64,000 nucleotides of DNA, taken from positions 496,001 through 560,000 of the forward strand of contig CAWHVG010000002.1 of assembly GCA_963832725.1 (NCBI GenBank), given 5' to 3'. The translations under genes were made by a program, and so were the position numbers. Positions 60,817 to 64,000 of the stretch are shown here, one piece after another. The stretch comes from JAEZBP01 sp963832725 (GTDB taxonomy: Bacteria; Myxococcota_A; Polyangia; Polyangiales; Sandaracinaceae). The first letter of the stretch is position 1. Every line of letters starts with the position of its first letter. The notes under the pieces were generated by a model, which searched no databases, was not told the DNA's origin, and saw only the letters and a program-made list of their open reading frames with translations.

Positions 60817-61291
60817 ATGAGAAGGTCACGTCCAGAGCCGTGCAGTACCTTGGGGGACCTGTTCCTGCGTCTCGGTGCTGTCGCGCCGTTTCTGATCGTA
60901 CTGGCGCCGCACGTGCGTTCGCGCAGTCAACTGCGGGTGAGCTGTTCCGAAGCTGACCGCCCACGAACGCCAGCCCCAGACGCTCGAACAGACGATCGAG
61001 CAGGCTCAGCGCGAGATGTTCTGTCTGGGGTATCTGTCGGGCGCCAGTGATATGATAAGTGCAATCGGTCCTGAGAATCCCCGCGTTAGGGCCAACCTCT
61101 GCATGCCCACGAGCGGGCTTAGCAATGAGACCCTTCGGGCGATATTCAACGCCTACATCCGAAATCATCCCGAACTGAGAGCGCAGTCTGCGCGGCTCGC
61201 CATCCTGGGTGCCCTGCTGGAGGTGTTTCGCTGCCGCAACGCGCCTGTTCGTCGCCCCCCTGAGCCGCCGGACGCGAACCCAGGCGGGTAG
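60817..61291 (+). CDS. Rap1a/Tai-like exported protein, two frameshifts
   Basis: ATG 60817 gives MRRSRPEPCSTLGDLFLRLGAVAPFLIVLAP, a signal peptide. In the next phases follow RAFAQSTAGELFR and KLTAHERQPQTLEQTIEQAQREMFCLGYLSGASDMISAIG, then ANLCMPTSGLSNETLRAIFNAYIRNHPELRAQSARLAILGALLEVFRC. The pattern C.GY..G..D ... C.P.....L......Y...HPE....A......AL...F.C matches the Rap1a/Tai domain, which includes periplasmic immunity proteins for T6SS amidases. Immunity is only one possible role. Breaks lie near 60905 and 60955. Confidence 0.6.
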
Positions 61292-61331
61292 CGGCTCGCT
61301 CTCGGCGTCTGGACGTGGGCTGGACTGCTGC

Positions 61332-63215
61332 TCAATCGAACGCGTTCTCGAGCGCGGCGCGCTCGACTTCGGCGTCGCTGACCTCGGATTCGCCGCCGTG
61401 GAAGGCGCGCCAGAGGGTCTCGGCTTGGCGGCGGTTGGCGCCCGCCGTGATCAGCTCTTCGAGGCTGGCGGTCTTGACGGCGTTGACGGAGCCGAGGTGC
61501 TCGATCAGGGCGGCGCGGGTCTTGGGGCCGACGCCCGGGATGTCGTCGAGCTCGCTCTCGAAGCGGCGCTTCTTGCCGACCTTGGTCCGCAGCGCGTTGG
61601 AGGCGCGGTGGGCTTCGTCGCGGACTTGGACGAGGAAGTGGCGGGCGGCGCTGCGCTCGGGCAGGGGGATGGGGTTCTTCTGACCCGGCAAGAAGACGCG
61701 CTCGATGACGCCTCGCTCTTCCCGCTCTTTGGCCAGGGCCGCTAGGTTCAGGCCGGTGACGCCGAGGTCGCGCACGGCCGCCATGGCGACGTTGAGCTGG
61801 CCTTTGCCGCCGTCGACGACGAAGAGGTCGGGTAGTTCCCAGCCTTCTTCTTCGTCACGCCCGCGGCGGAAGCGGCGGGAGAGGACTTCGTACATGGCGC
61901 CGTAGTCGTCGCCGCCGCTGACGCGCTTGATGCGAAAGGATCGGTAGCGGCTACGGTCGAGCTCGCCGTCGGTCATGGCCGTGACGACGGCGACGGTGTC
62001 GTGCCCGCCGAGGTGCGAGACGTCGACGCATTCGATGCGGCGAGGCAGGACGGGCAGGCGGAGCTTCTTCTGGAGCTGGCCGAGGCGCTCTTCGAGGTCT
62101 TCGCGCGCTCGCGCTTTCTCGCGGTAGGCGTGGGCGGCGTTCTCGGCCGCCATCTCCAAGAGGCGCTTCTTCGGGCCGCGCTGGGGGACGACGACGCGGA
62201 TCTTCTGGCCGCGCTCGTCGCTGAGCCACTCCTCGAGGCCGGCCGAGGCTTCGACTTCGACCGGGAGGAGGATCTCGTCCGGAATCGGAGTGCCGCCGCC
62301 GTAGTAGGCGCTGACGAAGCTGGACACGAGCTCGTCGTCCGGGAGGGTGACGGCTTTGAGCTCGAAGGTGCGCACTTGGTTGAGGCGGCCGCCACGCACT
62401 TTGAGGATGGCAATCTCGGCCTGGTCGCCCGCGCGGTGGACGCCGAGGACGTCCTGGTCGACGTCCTTGACGGTGGCGATGCGCTGCTGGGTGCGGACGC
62501 GCTCGACCGAGCGGAGCTGGTCGCGGTAGGTGGCGGCCTGCTCGTAGTCGAGGCGCGCAGAGGCGTCGCGCATCTTGGTCTCGAGATCGGTCACGAGCTC
62601 GTCGTGGCGGCCTTCGAGGAAGAGGCCGACGAGGTCGACCTGCGCGCGGTAGGCCTCGCGGTCGACTTCGTAGACGCAGGGCGCCGGGCAGCGCTTGATC
62701 TGGTACTGGAGGCAGGGGCGGACGCGCGCTCGGAACTCGCTCTCTTTGCAGGTCCGCAGCTTGAAGAAGCGGTTGATCTGCCGGAGCGTCTGCCGGGCGC
62801 TGGTCGCGGAGTCGTAGGGGCCGTAGTAGCGGGCGCCGTCCGGCTTGGGCCTTCGGACGACGGTCAGGCGCGGCCAGCGGTCGCTCGGGTCGATGCGGAT
62901 CGACAGGAAGTCTTTGTCGTCGCGGAGCTTGACGTTGTAGCGGGGCTGGTGCTGCTTGATGAGCTCGTTCTCGAGCAGCGCCGCCTCCTTCTCGTTGCCG
63001 ACGACGAAGGTCTCGAGGTCGCCGAGCTCGCGCGAGAGGTAGGCGACGAACGCGCGCTGGTCGCTGGAGCCGGGCTGGAAGTAGCTCCGGACGCGGCTCC
63101 GGAGGCTGCGCGCTTTGCCGACGTAGAGGACCGCCCCGGCTCGGTCCTTGAAGATGTAGACGCCGGGCGCGGTCGGCAGCGTGTCGAGCTTGTGCTGGAC
63201 GGTATCGGGGAGCAC
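61332..63215 (-). CDS. uvrC: excinuclease ABC subunit UvrC
   Basis: The product has all UvrC domains in order: GIY-YIG nuclease (LPTAPGVYIFKDRAGAVLYVGKARSLRSRVRSYF), RYNVKLRDDKDFLSIRI, the Cys cluster (RPCLQYQIKRCPAPCVYEVDREAY), a UVR motif (LDYEQAATYRDQLRSVE), the RNase H-like endonuclease domain (ECVDVSHLGGHDTVA, LPDLFVVDGGKGQLN, ALAKEREE) and C-terminal HhH (LDDIPGVGPKTRAALIEHLGSVNAVKTASLEEL). It makes both incisions in nucleotide excision repair. I favour GTG 63215 (VLPDTVQHKLDTLPTAPG); the frame extends to 63308 with Arg/Pro-rich sequence. Intact. Confidence 0.95.
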   Translation of the reverse strand: MLPDTVQHKLDTLPTAPGVYIFKDRAGAVLYVGKARSLRSRVRSYFQPGSSDQRAFVAYLSRELGDLETFVVGNEKEAALLENELIKQHQPRYNVKLRDDKDFLSIRIDPSDRWPRLTVVRRPKPDGARYYGPYDSATSARQTLRQINRFFKLRTCKESEFRARVRPCLQYQIKRCPAPCVYEVDREAYRAQVDLVGLFLEGRHDELVTDLETKMRDASARLDYEQAATYRDQLRSVERVRTQQRIATVKDVDQDVLGVHRAGDQAEIAILKVRGGRLNQVRTFELKAVTLPDDELVSSFVSAYYGGGTPIPDEILLPVEVEASAGLEEWLSDERGQKIRVVVPQRGPKKRLLEMAAENAAHAYREKARAREDLEERLGQLQKKLRLPVLPRRIECVDVSHLGGHDTVAVVTAMTDGELDRSRYRSFRIKRVSGGDDYGAMYEVLSRRFRRGRDEEEGWELPDLFVVDGGKGQLNVAMAAVRDLGVTGLNLAALAKEREERGVIERVFLPGQKNPIPLPERSAARHFLVQVRDEAHRASNALRTKVGKKRRFESELDDIPGVGPKTRAALIEHLGSVNAVKTASLEELITAGANRRQAETLWRAFHGGESEVSDAEVERAALENAFD

Positions 63216-63421
63216 GGCCGAACTGTAGGGCCCGCGCCTCCCGGGGGCATGCGGTCTTGGCGGCGCGTTCGGCAAGCCCCCGCCGGCGCGGCGTGACGGG
63301 GGTCTCACAGAGTGGTTGCAAAAGACCGCACGTCACTACACGAGTTGTCTCAGGAGCGCCGTCTCGGGCGCGCTTTGTCCCCGCGGTGGTCGTGGGGATG
63401 CGCTAGGGTCGGCTCGCTCCG

Positions 63422-64000
63422 ATGAGAGTGATCGCGCTCGTCCTCTTCGTCTGCGCCGCCGGCTGTTCCGAGCAGACGGGTGGCAACACCGCGCAGGCGT
63501 CGGAGCGCATCCCGGAGCTGGAACGCGAGGGCGATCGGATCGTGGTGCCGGAGGGCTCGCCGATCCGGTCGCGACTGCGGGTGGAGGCGATCGAGGCGCG
63601 CGGGGTGCGGCGGGCGACATCCGCGCCGGCGCGGGTGGAGGTGGATCCTTCGCTGGTCGCCCGCATCACGCCGCCGGTGCCGGGGCGGGTGGTCCGGCTG
63701 CTGGTCCACTTCGGCGACAGCGTCCGCGAGAACCAACCGCTGCTCACCTACGACTCGCCCGACATCGTCGATGTGCAGACGGCGCTGCTCGAGGCGCGGG
63801 TTCGGCTGGCGCAGGCGAATCGGGAGCTGGCTCGGCAGGGGGACTTGGCGCAACAGGGGATCGCGTCGCGCGCCGATCTGGAGCACGCGGAGACGGAGCG
63901 GGCGGTCGCGCAGTCGGAGCTCGAGCAGTGGGAGAGCCGGCTCAGGCTGCTCGGGATGAACAACCGGCGCGTCGGGCAGGCGCTGACGCTGCGCTCGCCG
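63422..64000 (+). CDS. efflux RND periplasmic adaptor (membrane-fusion lipoprotein), 3' end outside window
   Basis: From ATG 63422 the frame stays open to the last base. It starts MRVIALVLFVCAAGCSEQ, a lipoprotein signal, then RIVVPEGSPIRSRLRVEAIEARGVRR, a barrel-sandwich half (VARITPPVPGRVVRLLVHFGDSVRENQPLLTYDSPD), a helical hairpin (VDVQTALLEARVRLAQANRELARQGDLAQQGIASRADLEHAETERAVAQSELEQWESRLRLLG) and the return strand (GQALTLRSP). This is the CusB/HlyD-type adaptor of tripartite heavy-metal or drug efflux; a pump gene should follow downstream. Confidence 0.88.
   Translation, partial: MRVIALVLFVCAAGCSEQTGGNTAQASERIPELEREGDRIVVPEGSPIRSRLRVEAIEARGVRRATSAPARVEVDPSLVARITPPVPGRVVRLLVHFGDSVRENQPLLTYDSPDIVDVQTALLEARVRLAQANRELARQGDLAQQGIASRADLEHAETERAVAQSELEQWESRLRLLGMNNRRVGQALTLRSP

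Noticed and set aside
1..64000. tRNA or rRNA genes
   Set aside because: I looked for T-loop-like GGTTCGAATCC strings and rRNA landmarks by eye and found none; a covariance-model search would be decisive.

Overview
The window is high-GC DNA that looks like a chromosome or long metagenomic contig from Myxococcota, probably the Polyangiales/Sandaracinaceae side. The reasons are the many secreted Cys-rich proteins (15 DUF4215 repeats in one), MYXO-CTERM-like tails (a Gly-Cys-Gly-Cys patch, one hydrophobic helix, then Trp-Arg-Arg-Arg), the large number of lipoproteins, MopE-like calcium/copper-binding loops, a TonB-domain/TonB-receptor fusion and many IS remnants. The taxonomic call is inference. 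I recognised no rRNA, tRNA or CRISPR array.

Layout. 1-5 kb: the end of an alpha/beta hydrolase, a DJ-1/PfpI protein, a FadR-type GntR regulator with a perfect operator-like palindrome, a GlcD-type FAD oxidase and an MmcQ/YjbR protein. 5-11 kb: a beta-helix/DUF4215 surface protein, a broken N-terminal glutamine amidohydrolase (NTAQ1 family) and a zinc/manganese ABC ATPase-permease pair. 11-16 kb: a large Cys-rich lipoprotein, then a 16-copy 41-bp array of CTGCAATCGTTGCAG cores. 15.6-20 kb: an operon of a TonB-receptor fusion and two lipoproteins. 20.6-31 kb: prolyl oligopeptidase, then an insertion-sequence graveyard holding one complete IS66 element with an 8-bp target duplication, ISKra4-type remnants, and a duplicated segment that preserves the empty IS66 site. 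31-49 kb: mostly housekeeping and surface genes (threonine synthase, glyoxalase II, heme lipoprotein, Uup-type ABC-F, MalQ, TreT-like synthase, histidine kinase, two surface proteins, DUF1993, FMN reductase). 49-61 kb: a lone TssH/ClpV, a lipoprotein serpin, a nucleotidyltransferase pair, and a RAYT-like Y1 transposase flanked by short palindromic repeats whose core also occurs 6 kb away. 61-64 kb: uvrC and the start of an RND adaptor.

A cross-cutting feature is sequence quality or gene decay. About twenty one- or two-base indels split otherwise well-conserved genes. In seven genes the break is a single base inserted inside an expected GATC, giving GATTC or GAATC, and removing it restores the family sequence. 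I read most of these as consensus errors linked to GATC (possibly methylated sites), but true decay cannot be excluded without reads. Frameshifted genes are listed once over their reconstructed span.

The strongest candidates for something new are the RAYT/short-palindrome cluster at 52-60 kb, the 41-bp helically phased palindrome array at 14.7-15.3 kb, and a recurring duplication of gene 3' ends together with their stop codons.
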